Below are positions 37,670 through 46,585 of a stretch of 64,000 nt of DNA, piece after piece. Made by a program: the position numbers and the translations under genes. The DNA lies in assembly GCF_002242685.1 (NCBI RefSeq), contig NZ_NBIM01000008.1:1-64000 (forward strand), in the 5' to 3' direction. The notes under the pieces were generated by a model. That model was not told the origin of the DNA. It saw only the letters and a program-made list of their open reading frames with translations, and did not search any database. The stretch is from Oceanimonas doudoroffii. Its GTDB lineage: Bacteria > Pseudomonadota > Gammaproteobacteria > Enterobacterales > Aeromonadaceae. How positions within the stretch are numbered: position 1 is the stretch's first letter; each line of letters begins with the position of its first letter.

Positions 37670-38704
37670 TTACCTTTCATTCAGCAAACAGACGGCCATG
37701 TTTTCACTTAGCTTGAGCATAAAGTCAAAGTAGCCGTCAGGACCGGCCTCAATGTCACTGGCCAGAGGATCCAACACCGCCACGCGGGCCTGGGTGCCGC
37801 GTACCACGGCATTTACGACCGCCGGACGAAACTGGGGTTCGGCAAACACGCATTCGGCGCTGGCATCCAGCAGTGCCTGGTGAATTCGGGTCACGGTCTG
37901 GGCCCCGGGGGCGCGCTCCGGGTTAATGGTGAAATGGCCGAGGGACGGAATGTCGTAGTGATCTTCCCAGTAGCCATAGGCATCATGAAACACGAAATAG
38001 CCCTTGTCTTGAGCAGGTGCCAGGCGTTCGGCCACCCGCTTGTCGGTGTCGGCCAGTGTTGACTCAAACCGGACCAAGTTAGCCTGATATCGATCAAGGT
38101 TGGCGGGATCCAATTCGCCCAGGCGTTCGGCGATCAGCCGGGCGATGTGCAGGGCATGGTGTGGATCCAGCCAGATGTGCGGATCCCGGCCGCCGTGATC
38201 GTGATCATGCTCGTCTTCGGCACTGTCGTCGGCGATCTCGACCTTGTCATGATGATCTTCGTGCGCTTCATGGCCGTCATGATCCCGGTGTTCATGTGCG
38301 TCGTGACTGTCATGATCATGGTGTTCGTGCGCTGCGTGGCCATCATGATGATCGTGCTCTTGATGGTCGTCGTGATCATGCCCTTCATGATGATCGTGCG
38401 CGCTGGCCGGCATCTGGGCCATCAGCGCCAGGCCGTTGTCGCTGTTGCCCAGCAACGGGGTCAGAAAGCCTTCTAGCTCGGGGCCGACCCAGATCACCAG
38501 ATCCGCGTTCTTGATTCGACGCAGATCCGAGGGCTTGAGGGAATAGTCATGGGGCGAGGTACCCGGCTTGAGCAGCAGCCCGGCCGGCTTGCCACCCTCG
38601 GTAATGGCGTTGGCAATCAGCTGCAGTGGTTTGACGGTGGTGAGGATCTCGACGGCACCGACCTGGCTGCTAAGCAGCAGGGCCAGAAAAAACAGGGGTC
38701 TCAT
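37670..38704 (-). CDS. znuA: Zinc ABC transporter substrate-binding protein
   Basis: ZnuA (344 residues) is the periplasmic zinc receptor. A signal peptide (about 17 residues) is followed by zinc ligands His in TSPHDYSL (52) and DPHIWLDPHH (176). Between them, about residues 103-170, lies an unusually long His/Asp/Glu-rich insert. It is divergent from znuCB, with a Zur-like site in the gap. Confidence 0.97.
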   Translation of the reverse strand: MRPLFFLALLLSSQVGAVEILTTVKPLQLIANAITEGGKPAGLLLKPGTSPHDYSLKPSDLRRIKNADLVIWVGPELEGFLTPLLGNSDNGLALMAQMPASAHDHHEGHDHDDHQEHDHHDGHAAHEHHDHDSHDAHEHRDHDGHEAHEDHHDKVEIADDSAEDEHDHDHGGRDPHIWLDPHHALHIARLIAERLGELDPANLDRYQANLVRFESTLADTDKRVAERLAPAQDKGYFVFHDAYGYWEDHYDIPSLGHFTINPERAPGAQTVTRIHQALLDASAECVFAEPQFRPAVVNAVVRGTQARVAVLDPLASDIEAGPDGYFDFMLKLSENMAVCLLNER

Positions 38705-38747
38705 GAGCGGATATCTCTGCAGTTGTGAATGGAATTGAATCGAGCAT

Positions 38748-38771
38748 GAATGTTATATTATTACAAATATT
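38748..38771. promoter_or_regulatory. Zur box between znuA and znuC
   Basis: GAATGTTATATTATTACAAATATT closely matches the enterobacterial Zur box GAAATGTTATANTATAACATTTC, with core GTTATA-T-TATTAC one mismatch from perfect. It sits 44-67 bp before znuA and 20-43 bp before znuC, so one site can repress both. Confidence 0.8.
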
Positions 38772-38791
38772 GAAGTAAAGGCGCGCAGTGC

Positions 38792-39529
38792 ATGAGCAAA
38801 CTGGTGGAACTGACAGACGTCGGCCTTGAGGCCGACGGCAATGTCATCCTGGATCATATCTCCCTTAGCCTTCACGGCGGTGAGATCCTGACGGTGGTGG
38901 GGCCCAACGGCGCCGGTAAAAGTTCGTTGATCAAGCTGGTACTCGAGCTGCGTCAGGCCACCAGTGGCATCCTGTGGCGCAAACCGGGCCTGCGGGTGGG
39001 ATATGTGCCCCAGAAGTTGCACCTGGATCCGGTGCTGCCGCTGACGGTGGCGCGCTTTCTCAGCCTGTCCCGCGGACGGCGGCTGACCGTGGCCCAGGCC
39101 CTGGCCCGGGTTGGAGGCGAGCGCCTGGCCGACAGGGCCATGCAGGCGTTGTCTGGCGGCGAAATGCAGCGCATCCTGCTGGCCCGAGCCCTGATGATGG
39201 CGCCCGAGCTGCTGATCCTCGACGAACCGGCCCAAGGGGTCGACGTGCACGGTCAGACCGAGCTTTATGCCCTGATCCAGCAACTGGCCGGCGAGCTGCA
39301 GTGCGGTGTGCTCATGGTCTCCCACGACCTGCACCTGGTAATGGCCAGCACCCACAGGGTGATCTGTCTTAACCGTCATGTATGCTGCCACGGTGAACCC
39401 GAGCAGGTGGCGCGCCATCCGGAATTCGCCCGCCTGTTTGGCCGCCCCGAGCTGGCCCAGCTGGCGGTGTATACCCACCATCATCATTGTGACGACGAAC
39501 ACCACGGAGACGTACGCCATGTGGGATAG
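38792..39529 (+). CDS. znuC: Zinc ABC transporter ATP-binding protein
   Basis: ZnuC (245 residues). Walker [10 protein letters not shown] (37-45), signature [17 protein letters not shown] and Walker [13 protein letters not shown] are present. The C-terminal tail [12 protein letters not shown] is His-rich, as in E. coli. It overlaps znuB by 11 bp. Confidence 0.97.
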   Translation: MSKLVELTDVGLEADGNVILDHISLSLHGGEILTVVGPNGAGKSSLIKLVLELRQATSGILWRKPGLRVGYVPQKLHLDPVLPLTVARFLSLSRGRRLTVAQALARVGGERLADRAMQALSGGEMQRILLARALMMAPELLILDEPAQGVDVHGQTELYALIQQLAGELQCGVLMVSHDLHLVMASTHRVICLNRHVCCHGEPEQVARHPEFARLFGRPELAQLAVYTHHHHCDDEHHGDVRHVG

Positions 39530-40307
39530 CTTTCTGCTTTACGCCCTGCTGGCGGGGCTGGGCATCGCCCTGCTGGCCGGTCCCCTGGGCAGCTTCGTGG
39601 TATGGCGGCGCATGGCCTATTTCGGTGACACCATGGCCCACTCTTCCCTGCTGGGAGTGGCCATGGGGCTGCTGCTGCAGATCAATCTGACCCTGGCGGT
39701 GTTGGTGTGCTGCCTGCTGCTGGGTGTGATTCTGGCGGCACTGCAGCGGGGCAGCCGGCTGGGCACCGACACCCTGCTGGGCATTCTGGCCCACACCTCG
39801 CTGTCGCTGGGTCTGGTGGCGCTGGCCTTTATGGACAATGTGCGGGTGGATCTGATGGCCTACCTGTTCGGGGATCTGCTGGCGATCCAGCTTGCGGACC
39901 TGGCCTGGATCTACGGTGGCGGCGCCGTGCTGCTGCTGGTGCTGCGCAAATTCTGGAGCCCGTTGCTGTCACTGACCGTGAGCGAGGAGCTGGCCCGGGT
40001 GGAAGGCGTGCCGGTGGAGCGCCTGCGGCTGCTGCTGTTGCTGATGATTAGTGTGCTGATTGCGGTGGCGATGAAGTTTGTGGGGGCATTGATCATCACC
40101 TCGCTGCTGATCATTCCCGCCGCCACCGCCCGGCGTTTCAGCCGTACCCCTGAGCAGATGGCCGCCCTGGCCTCGGGCATCGGTGTGCTGGCCGTGCTCG
40201 GTGGCCTGCAGCTGTCGGTGAGTTATGACACTCCCACCGGTCCGTCCGTGGTCGCCGCCGCCGCTACCCTGTTTCTGCTGTCTCAGGTCGTGCCCAGGCG
40301 CGGCTGA
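39519..40307 (+). CDS. znuB: Zinc ABC transporter permease
   Basis: ZnuB (262 residues), a membrane permease of the ABC-3 family with about eight helices; [13 protein letters not shown] and [17 protein letters not shown] are typical. The ATG at 39519 follows CGGAG and lies inside the end of znuC, indicating coupling. Confidence 0.96.
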   Translation: MWDSFLLYALLAGLGIALLAGPLGSFVVWRRMAYFGDTMAHSSLLGVAMGLLLQINLTLAVLVCCLLLGVILAALQRGSRLGTDTLLGILAHTSLSLGLVALAFMDNVRVDLMAYLFGDLLAIQLADLAWIYGGGAVLLLVLRKFWSPLLSLTVSEELARVEGVPVERLRLLLLLMISVLIAVAMKFVGALIITSLLIIPAATARRFSRTPEQMAALASGIGVLAVLGGLQLSVSYDTPTGPSVVAAAATLFLLSQVVPRRG

Positions 40308-40597
40308 ACCGCCTGTTCTGGCCGCATATCGTCTGTTTGCTGGGCACCTCGGTCGGACAAAGGGCACTGCTTTTCCGGCTCGCCGTAAATACTTCCACCT
40401 AGGCCCCGTCGCGCCATCCCAGGCGCGACGGGCACGGCACCCTTTGCCGGGCGTTTATGGGGCGGGCCTGCTCGCCGTGGCGAAGTAACAATGCCTGACC
40501 GAACATTGAGTATGTGCCCAGCAGGCATTTTTAGTGAGTGGCCTTTAACGAAGCGTGTCGTGAACTGCAACCGCGCCGTTGCTGAGGCTTACGGCGT
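40308..40597. other. Intergenic region after znuB with hairpins
   Basis: No credible gene. It contains an 11-bp perfect hairpin CCCGTCGCGCC/GGCGCGACGGG (40405-40432, loop ATCCCA) and an AATGCCTG/CAGGCATT pair (40491-40498, 40523-40530) followed by TTTT. The first looks like a mobile-repeat-type hairpin; the second could end znuCB transcription, though its loop is long. Confidence 0.5.
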
Positions 40598-41188
40598 CTA
40601 GCTTCCCGCTTGCGGCTTGGTGCTCAGCACTTCATGCACCCGTGCCTGCAGGGCGGGCACGGTGTCCTGCTCGAACCAGGGGTTCTGCATCAGCCAGCGG
40701 CGGTTGCGCGGTGAAGGGTGGGGCAGGGGCAAACGGTCCGGGGCAAATTCCCGCCAGTGGCGTACCGTGTCGGTCAGGGTGCGAAAACGCTTGTCCAGGT
40801 AATAGCGCTGGGCATAAAGACCGATCAGCAGGGTCAGCCGAATATTGGGCAATGCCGCCAGAATGCGGGCATGCCAGGTGGGGGCGCATTCCGGCCGGGG
40901 CGGCAGATCGCCGCTTTTGCCCCGGCCCGGATAACAAAACCCCATGGGCATGATGGCGACTTGATCAGCGTCGTAAAACGTTTCGCGGTCGAGATCCAGC
41001 CAGCGGCGCAGGGTATTGCCACTGGGATCGTTCCAGGGAATGCCGGTTGCATGCACACGCGTGCCCGGGGCCTGGCCGATGATCAGAATGCGCGCACCTG
41101 CTCCCAGCTGCACCACGGGGCGTGGCCCCAGGGGCAGTTCGGCCTCGCACAACCGGCAGGCGCGCACTGCGGCGAGCAGGCTGTCCAT
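40598..41188 (-). CDS. Uracil-DNA glycosylase-family protein
   Basis: A 196-residue member of the UDG superfamily resembling families 4 and 5. GQAPG (39-43) and IPWNDPSGNTLRRW match the glycosylase loops, and LPLPHPSPRN the leucine-loop region. Four cysteines (11, 14, 85, 101) have the spacing of the iron-sulfur-binding UDGs. It may remove uracil or other deaminated bases; the exact substrate is unknown. Its ATG overlaps the stop of the upstream dehydrogenase (TGATG). Confidence 0.82.
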   Translation of the reverse strand: MDSLLAAVRACRLCEAELPLGPRPVVQLGAGARILIIGQAPGTRVHATGIPWNDPSGNTLRRWLDLDRETFYDADQVAIMPMGFCYPGRGKSGDLPPRPECAPTWHARILAALPNIRLTLLIGLYAQRYYLDKRFRTLTDTVRHWREFAPDRLPLPHPSPRNRRWLMQNPWFEQDTVPALQARVHEVLSTKPQAGS

Positions 41189-42132
41189 CAGTACCCCAGA
41201 TCGAAGTTCACCACGCCTTCCATTACCTTGTCTTCCCTGAACTTCAGATAGTTGCGGCTGAAACGGGTCACGATCTGATCCGGAAAGCTGTAGCCCGAAT
41301 TGTGGGGGGTGATCACCACATTGGGCATGTCCCACAGCGGGCTGGTTTCGGGCAGTGGCTCGGTGGCGAACACATCGAGCACGGCGGCGCCGATGCGGCC
41401 GGTACGCAGGGTGTGCAGCAGGGCGGTCTCATCCACCGCATCGCCCCGGCCCACGTTAAAGAAGATCACGCCGGGCTTGATGTGGTTGAGGCGGTCGGCG
41501 TCAAACAACTGCCGGGTTTCGGGAGTGGAGGGCAGCACGCTCACCACCACATCGGCCCGGGGCAGCACCTTGTTCAGGGCCGGCGGCTGGTAGATGCGGT
41601 CAAAGTTGGGGGCTTCACGGCCGGTTCGGCTGATGCCGAGCACTTCCATGCCAAAGTGACGGGCGGTGCCGGCCACGTGCTGGCCGATGCTGCCGGTGCC
41701 GAGGATCAGCATGGTCTTGCCCGCCAGGCTCTGGTAGGCAATGGGTTGCCAGTTATGATGGCGTTGCTGTTCTCGGTAATGGCGCAGGTGGCGGTTGAGC
41801 GACAGCAGATGGGCAAAGACGTACTCGCTCACCAGGGGGCCAAAGATGCCGCGCACATTGGTGAGCAGGTAATCTTGGCGAATGCCCGGGTTCAGCAGCA
41901 CGTCCACGCCGGCATAGGTGGACTGTACCCACTTGAGCGCTCGGGCTTCCTTTAGCCAGGGGCGAATACGGGCGGGCTCGCCCAGCAGAATGTCGGCCCG
42001 CTCCAGGCCGGCGCGAATCTCGTTGTCGCTGCCGGGCATCAGCACGGTCAGGCCCGGCAGGTAGGCCTTGCTCAGCAGATCCCGGTAGTGATGATTGTCC
42101 TGACTGAGCAGCAGCAGGGTATGATTGGCCAT
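41188..42132 (-). CDS. D-2-hydroxyacid dehydrogenase (GhrA-like)
   Basis: A 314-residue NAD(P)-dependent 2-hydroxyacid dehydrogenase. The cofactor loop GTGSIGQHVAGTARHFG, the NVGRGDAVDE segment, DVFATEPLP and the catalytic His in ITPHNSG are clear. It resembles glyoxylate/hydroxypyruvate reductases. The ATG at 42132 follows AAGGAG. It is translationally coupled to the UDG gene. Confidence 0.88.
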   Translation of the reverse strand: MANHTLLLLSQDNHHYRDLLSKAYLPGLTVLMPGSDNEIRAGLERADILLGEPARIRPWLKEARALKWVQSTYAGVDVLLNPGIRQDYLLTNVRGIFGPLVSEYVFAHLLSLNRHLRHYREQQRHHNWQPIAYQSLAGKTMLILGTGSIGQHVAGTARHFGMEVLGISRTGREAPNFDRIYQPPALNKVLPRADVVVSVLPSTPETRQLFDADRLNHIKPGVIFFNVGRGDAVDETALLHTLRTGRIGAAVLDVFATEPLPETSPLWDMPNVVITPHNSGYSFPDQIVTRFSRNYLKFREDKVMEGVVNFDLGY

Positions 42133-42282
42133 ACCTGTTCTCCTTGAAATGGGGTGTTCGCCGGTTTTGTGAGACAATGACACAGACAAAATCTTATACT
42201 AGTGTTTCCCCCGCAAACTGTGAGCCTGAAGGGCAAACGCCCACAAGGCCGGCGGGGCAAGCCTAACCACAAGGAATTTCGC

Positions 42283-42864
42283 GTGTTCGGCGATAAATTT
42301 TACAAAAAACTCAACAAGCTCTCGCCCTGGCAGCAAACCGTGTTTGCCCTGGCGCTGGCGGAGCGCATGTATCCCAACTACCGGCTGTTTGCCGATACCG
42401 CCGGCTTTGGTGACGGCGAGCGTTTTCGTCATTGCCTGGACGTACTCTGGACCTACCTGACGGTCAAGGGATCCCGGGTGGATCTGACCGCAGAGTTGGA
42501 GTCGTTCGAGAATTTTATTCCGGATCCGAACAAATTTGAATCCTATGGTGCCTACCCGGCCCTGGATGCCTGTGTGTGTCTGGGGGCGGCCTACAACTCG
42601 GTGATCTGCCGCATCGGCGAGGAAGCGAGCGAAGCCAGCAATGCCTCACTGGGCACGGTGGCGGGCTTTGCCGAGCTGATGGCGGAGCGGGAGCTGGAAA
42701 ATGAAGAGCTCTACGAGCATGAGCTGATGGAAGCGGAAATGGAGTTTCAGGTGGAGCTTCTGGAGCGGGTGGCCCAGCCCCGTGAGGCCGAGCTCATCAT
42801 GGCGGTGCGTGATTTTGCCGCCCAGGGAGGTGTGTCCAATATCGGCATCAGTCTGGACGCCTGA
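42283..42864 (+). CDS. yjaG: YjaG family protein (DUF416)
   Basis: A 193-residue protein of the YjaG family (E. coli 196). Conserved parts are LAERMYPNYRLFADTAGFGDG, LWTYLTVKG, YPALDACVCL and SNIGISLD at the end. I chose GTG 42283, seven bases after AAGGA, which matches the family start; the GTG at 42202 would add 27 residues. Function unknown. E. coli yjaG is also near hemE. Confidence 0.87.
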   Translation: MFGDKFYKKLNKLSPWQQTVFALALAERMYPNYRLFADTAGFGDGERFRHCLDVLWTYLTVKGSRVDLTAELESFENFIPDPNKFESYGAYPALDACVCLGAAYNSVICRIGEEASEASNASLGTVAGFAELMAERELENEELYEHELMEAEMEFQVELLERVAQPREAELIMAVRDFAAQGGVSNIGISLDA

Positions 42865-42938
42865 GCCTCAGCGGGAAAGCAGTCGGGCGATGGAGTGTCC
42901 CATTGCTTTCCCCCTTATTCTTCGCGCCTCGCCTGAAA

Positions 42939-43412
42939 TTACTCGTGCAGCAGGCTGCCCACCTGCAGCAGGGGCGCCACATCCAGATCATGGGCGTTCA
43001 TCATCGAGGAAATGCGCTGTACCGAGGACAACAGCAGATTCTGCTCCCATTCTTCCAGAGACTGAAAACGCTGAATAAAGCTTTCCTGCAGCGGCCGCGG
43101 CGCAGTTTTCAGTTTGTCCACGCCGGCTTCGGTCAGCACCGCATGCACCTTGCGTTTGTCGGTCTGGCTGCGCTCGCGGCGCACCAGCTGTTTTTGTTCC
43201 AGCCGGTCGATAATGGTGGTGGCGGTGGCCTGGCTCATGTTGGTGGCCTGGGCCAGCTTGCGCATGGTGATGTCGCCGTGCTCGCGAATGGCCTGCATCA
43301 GCAGCAGCTGCGGCCCGGTGAGGCCCGACGCCTTGCTGAGCTGGCGGGAATGGAGATCGATGGCGCGGATGATCTGGCGCAGGGCTACCAGTACCTCTTC
43401 ATGTTTTTCCAC
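42939..43412 (-). CDS. MarR-family transcriptional regulator
   Basis: A 157-residue MarR protein: winged helix with LTGPQLLLMQAIREHGDITMRKLAQATNMSQATATTIIDRLEQKQLVRRERSQTDKR. The start is GTG at 43412 after AGGTAG. No partner gene is adjacent, so its target is unknown; it could control itself. Confidence 0.88.
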   Translation of the reverse strand: MEKHEEVLVALRQIIRAIDLHSRQLSKASGLTGPQLLLMQAIREHGDITMRKLAQATNMSQATATTIIDRLEQKQLVRRERSQTDKRKVHAVLTEAGVDKLKTAPRPLQESFIQRFQSLEEWEQNLLLSSVQRISSMMNAHDLDVAPLLQVGSLLHE

Positions 43413-43544
43413 TATCTACCTGTCTGTGTTCTTTGATGATGGGCATGCTTAAATCGCGCGCACCATAGCGCAAAACCGTTCGGGTTGAAAGTCCCGTCGG
43501 GATCCGCGTCATGGTTTGAACACCCGTGGCCGTGACTCAGGGGT

Positions 43545-43560
43545 AATTGTATGTACAATT
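43545..43560. promoter_or_regulatory. HutC operator before hutC
   Basis: AATTGTATGTACAATT, a near-perfect palindrome (one mismatch pair), lies 22 bp upstream of hutC. It matches the GntR/HutC type and implies autoregulation. Confidence 0.65.
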
Positions 43561-43582
43561 GAAGATCACAGCAGGAGGCCCA

Positions 43583-44290
43583 GTGACCCAGTCGATTCCC
43601 CTTTATCAGCAGATCAAGCAGCATATTCTGGCCCGCATCGAATCGGGGGAATACCCGCTGCACCAGCAAATTCCGCCCGAGCAGGAGCTGGCCGGCCAGT
43701 TCGGCGTCAGCCGCATGACCGCGCACAAGGCCATTCGTGATCTGGTGCAGGAAGGCTACCTGATGCGCCGGGCCGGGCTGGGCACCTTTGTGACCGAGCC
43801 CAAGGCGGAATCGCCCCTGGCCGACATCAATAACATCGCCGACGAGGTACGCAGCCGGGGCCATGACTACACCAATCGGGTGCTGGTGCTGGACAGCCGC
43901 CGCGCCGACGAGGAAGTGGCCCTGAACATGGGCATGCGGCTTAACTCAAAGGTGTTTCACTCGGTGCTGGTGCACCTGGAGAACGGCGTGCCCATTCAGG
44001 TGGAAGAGCGCTTCGTCAACCCGCAGCTGGCGCCGGGCTACCTGCAGTGCGACTTCGGCCGCCAGACCCCCAATGCCTACCTGGTACAGCAGTGCCCGCT
44101 GTCGGATCTGGAGCACATTGTCGAGGCCCGGCTGGCGCCGGCCAACATCGGTGACTGGCTGCAGGTGGCTCACGATCAACCCTGCCTGCTGGTGACCCGG
44201 CGCACCTGGTCGCTGCACCAACTGGTGAGCTTTGCCCGCCTCTGGCACCCCGGCAACCGCTACAAGCTGAGATCAACGCTGAAGCTGTAA
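43583..44290 (+). CDS. hutC: Histidine utilisation repressor HutC
   Basis: A 235-residue GntR-family repressor with an N-terminal winged helix (PLYQQIKQHILARIESGEYPLHQQIPPEQELAGQFGVSRMTAHKAIRDL pattern) and a C-terminal UTRA effector domain binding urocanate. The start GTG at 43583 follows AGGAGG; an ATG at 43550 lies within the operator and is not used. It is 2.3 kb from hutI, with an unrelated gene and a repeat between. Confidence 0.93.
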   Translation: MTQSIPLYQQIKQHILARIESGEYPLHQQIPPEQELAGQFGVSRMTAHKAIRDLVQEGYLMRRAGLGTFVTEPKAESPLADINNIADEVRSRGHDYTNRVLVLDSRRADEEVALNMGMRLNSKVFHSVLVHLENGVPIQVEERFVNPQLAPGYLQCDFGRQTPNAYLVQQCPLSDLEHIVEARLAPANIGDWLQVAHDQPCLLVTRRTWSLHQLVSFARLWHPGNRYKLRSTLKL

Positions 44291-44304
44291 GTGCCGTGCA
44301 ATTC

Positions 44305-44415
44305 AGCAGCAGTGAGGTTGCGCTACGCCGACACGCTGCAAATACATCCATGTAGCGCTCGCCAAATGTCGTCCCTGACATTTGACGGTCAGCTCCGGCA
44401 ATCCCCACTGCTGCT
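44305..44415. repeat. Structured intergenic repeat element
   Basis: A 111-bp element with outer arms AGCAGCAGTG (44305-44314) and CACTGCTGCT (44406-44415), and an inner hairpin AAATGTC-GTCCCT-GACATTT (44364-44383). Parts (CGCCGACACGCTGCAA and GTCAGCTCCGGCAATCCC) recur at 18451-18490. It sits between the convergent hutC and yaeQ. Confidence 0.65.
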
Positions 44416-44462
44416 TTATGAAGCAGCTGACTGGACTTCCAGCTTCCTGCTCTCCGAAGAAG

Positions 44463-44999
44463 TCACCGCCATCGGGTCAGCTGCAAATCTAGGCTGTGGC
44501 TGCCGTCGGTGAGCTGAATTTCCTCGTCCTGCAGGGTGGCGAACAGGTCCATGCTGCGCTGGCACAATTCACTCAGCTGCGCCGGTTGCGGATCGGTCAG
44601 GTGAAAAATCTCCAGCCTGGGCAGCTGGCCCAGCTCTATCTGGTGCTTGCTCCACCATTCCTCGGCGCTGCGCCCGCCATAGCTGTAAACCACCACGTGT
44701 TCGGCCCGGGACAGGGCCTGCTTGATACGCTTGACGCTGGGCTCGCCCAGTTCCACCCACAGCACAATGCGGCCATCGGGTGCCTTTTGCCACAGCTCCG
44801 GCTCGTCGTCGGTGCTGAGCCCCTTGGTAAAGCCGAGTTCCTCGTCGGCGTGGCGCATAAAGGCCAGCAGCCGCACCATCAGGCGGGTGTCGGTTTCGGA
44901 AGGATGCTGGGCCACGGTCAGGCTGTGGGCCTGGTAATAGTGGCGGGTCATATCGCTGATATTGATGCGCACCTTGCGCAGGGTGGCGGAAAGGGCCAT
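44463..44999 (-). CDS. yaeQ: YaeQ family protein
   Basis: A 178-residue YaeQ protein (E. coli 181), which has a PD-(D/E)XK nuclease-like fold. Visible: MALSATLRKVRINISDMTRHYYQ, HADEELGFTKGLSTDDEPELW, and DGRIVLWVELGEPSVKRIKQA. Function is unsettled. The ATG at 44999 gives the family start; six more codons upstream are unlikely. Confidence 0.92.
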   Translation of the reverse strand: MALSATLRKVRINISDMTRHYYQAHSLTVAQHPSETDTRLMVRLLAFMRHADEELGFTKGLSTDDEPELWQKAPDGRIVLWVELGEPSVKRIKQALSRAEHVVVYSYGGRSAEEWWSKHQIELGQLPRLEIFHLTDPQPAQLSELCQRSMDLFATLQDEEIQLTDGSHSLDLQLTRWR

Positions 45000-45056
45000 G
45001 GCTGGGGTTCCGTGCAAAAGCGCCTATAGTAACGGCAAGTGGCGCACCCGGCTAAT

Positions 45057-45079
45057 AAAAAGCCCGCACGAGGGCGGGC
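45057..45079 (-). terminator. Terminator of the yjiH-type gene
   Basis: GCCCGC/GCGGGC stem; on the minus strand it ends in five T. It is 17 bp past the membrane protein stop codon. Confidence 0.8.
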
Positions 45080-45095
45080 CGGTTGGTGGGGATTC

Positions 45096-46406
45096 TCAGG
45101 GGGCGATCATCATGGCCACGGGAATGGCCAGCAGCAGGCTCAGAAAGGCACGAATAAACCAGATAAGTACCAGGGTGCCGACCTTCAGCGGAATGCGGGT
45201 AGCCAGAATGCAGGGAATGGATGCCGAGAAAAACAGCACCGACGACACGCATACCACGCCGGCGGCAAAGCGGGCCACAAAGTCGGCCTCCGCCATCAGC
45301 AGCGCCGGCAGGAACATTTCCGCCAGGCCCGAGGCGGTGGCCCGGGACAACGCCATGCCTTCTTCCAGCCCCCATACCAGTGTGGCCGGGTAGAACAGGT
45401 AGCCCAGCCAGTCGAACAGCGGCGTGTATTTGGCCACCAGCAGCCCAATCAGTCCAACCGACATAATGGTTGGCAGTATGCTGATGGTCATCACCAGGCC
45501 ATCGCGAAAGTTCTCCAGCACATTGCGTGGCAGGGACGGGGCCTGCTCGGCCACCTGCAGGCCGTTTTGCCAGGCCAGGGCCAGACGTCGGCCCGGCTCT
45601 CCCACCGGCTCCCGGTGTTCGGCGCCGTCATCCATACGGGACAGGGGCGGCAGCCGTACCGTGATGGCGGTAACCACAAAGGTGATCACCAGGGTCAGCC
45701 AGAAATACTGATTCCAGATATCCATCAGATCCAGGGTCTTGGCCACAATGATCATAAAGGTGGCGGACACGGTGGAAAACCCGGTGGCGATAATGGCGGC
45801 TTCCCGGGCGGAATAGTGTCCCGAGCCGTACACCCGGTTGGTGATCAGCAGGCCGATGGAGTAGCTGCCCACAAAGGAGGCCACCGCATCGATGGCCGAA
45901 CGCCCCGGGGTGCGCCAGATCGGGCGCATCAGCTTCTGCACCAGAATGCCGATGGCCTCCAGTAGGCCATAGCCCACCAGAAAGGCCAGAAACACCGAGC
46001 CGAGCGGCACAATCAGCCCCACCGAAATCACCAGCTTGTTAAACAGAAAGGGCAGCATGTCCGGCGTCTGCAGGGCGGCGGGGCCCATGCCGGTGAGCGC
46101 CAGCGCACCGGCGATGACGCCCAGCCACTTCAGCAGCAGAAAGATGCGATCGGTCTGGCTGCGCCGCCATTGGCCGCTGATCAGCGGATAGACCGCCCCG
46201 GCCAGTATCATGGCCATGGCATACCAGCCGGCCCCGGTTTCCCCCATTGCAGTGCGCAACCAGCCCACCATGTGATCCAGCGGAATACTGGTCTTGCCCT
46301 GCAGGGTGACGGGAATAAAAAAGATGAGGATGCCCACGGCGCTGAGCCCCAGCAGGCGAAGGGTGGCCCGCAGGGAAGTGCGGGACTCGGTGGTGGCGTA
46401 CTGCAT
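45096..46406 (-). CDS. YjiH-family membrane protein in the hut cluster
   Basis: A 436-residue membrane protein with about ten hydrophobic segments and nucleoside-recognition (Gate) domain features: SVGLIVPLGSVFLAFLVGYGLLEAIGILVQKLMRPIWRTPGRSAID-type sequence. It is divergent from hutIGUH and both genes have HutC-like sites in the gap, so it may take up histidine or urocanate. That is inference; the family is uncharacterised. The ATG at 46406 follows GGGAGG; the upstream 55-codon extension spans the operators. Confidence 0.78.
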   Translation of the reverse strand: MQYATTESRTSLRATLRLLGLSAVGILIFFIPVTLQGKTSIPLDHMVGWLRTAMGETGAGWYAMAMILAGAVYPLISGQWRRSQTDRIFLLLKWLGVIAGALALTGMGPAALQTPDMLPFLFNKLVISVGLIVPLGSVFLAFLVGYGLLEAIGILVQKLMRPIWRTPGRSAIDAVASFVGSYSIGLLITNRVYGSGHYSAREAAIIATGFSTVSATFMIIVAKTLDLMDIWNQYFWLTLVITFVVTAITVRLPPLSRMDDGAEHREPVGEPGRRLALAWQNGLQVAEQAPSLPRNVLENFRDGLVMTISILPTIMSVGLIGLLVAKYTPLFDWLGYLFYPATLVWGLEEGMALSRATASGLAEMFLPALLMAEADFVARFAAGVVCVSSVLFFSASIPCILATRIPLKVGTLVLIWFIRAFLSLLLAIPVAMMIAP

Positions 46407-46435
46407 TGAGAAAACCTCCCTGTAAATGATGTCTA

Positions 46436-46447
46436 ATGTATATACAT
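46436..46447. promoter_or_regulatory. HutC operator 1 in the divergent promoter
   Basis: ATGTATATACAT, a perfect 12-bp palindrome, 29 bp before the membrane protein gene. The same TGTATATACA core recurs at 46553. Confidence 0.6.
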
Positions 46448-46552
46448 AAACCGGACCATTGTTAATAAGTCGTTTCTTTATGATGTGATCCTTGTCAATT
46501 AATCGGCGGTTACGCCAAATTGGACTTGCCATACCGGGGTGGAATGTATAAA

Positions 46553-46562
46553 TGTATATACA
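46553..46562. promoter_or_regulatory. HutC operator 2 before hutI
   Basis: TGTATATACA, a perfect 10-bp palindrome, 23 bp upstream of the hutI ATG and just before its ribosome site. It could block hutIGUH transcription. Confidence 0.6.
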
Positions 46563-46585
46563 AATATTCATACAAGGAGTCTGTC

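Noticed and set aside
38147..38514. Two open frames on the plus strand inside znuA
   Set aside because: They result from the repetitive His-codon region of znuA on the other strand.
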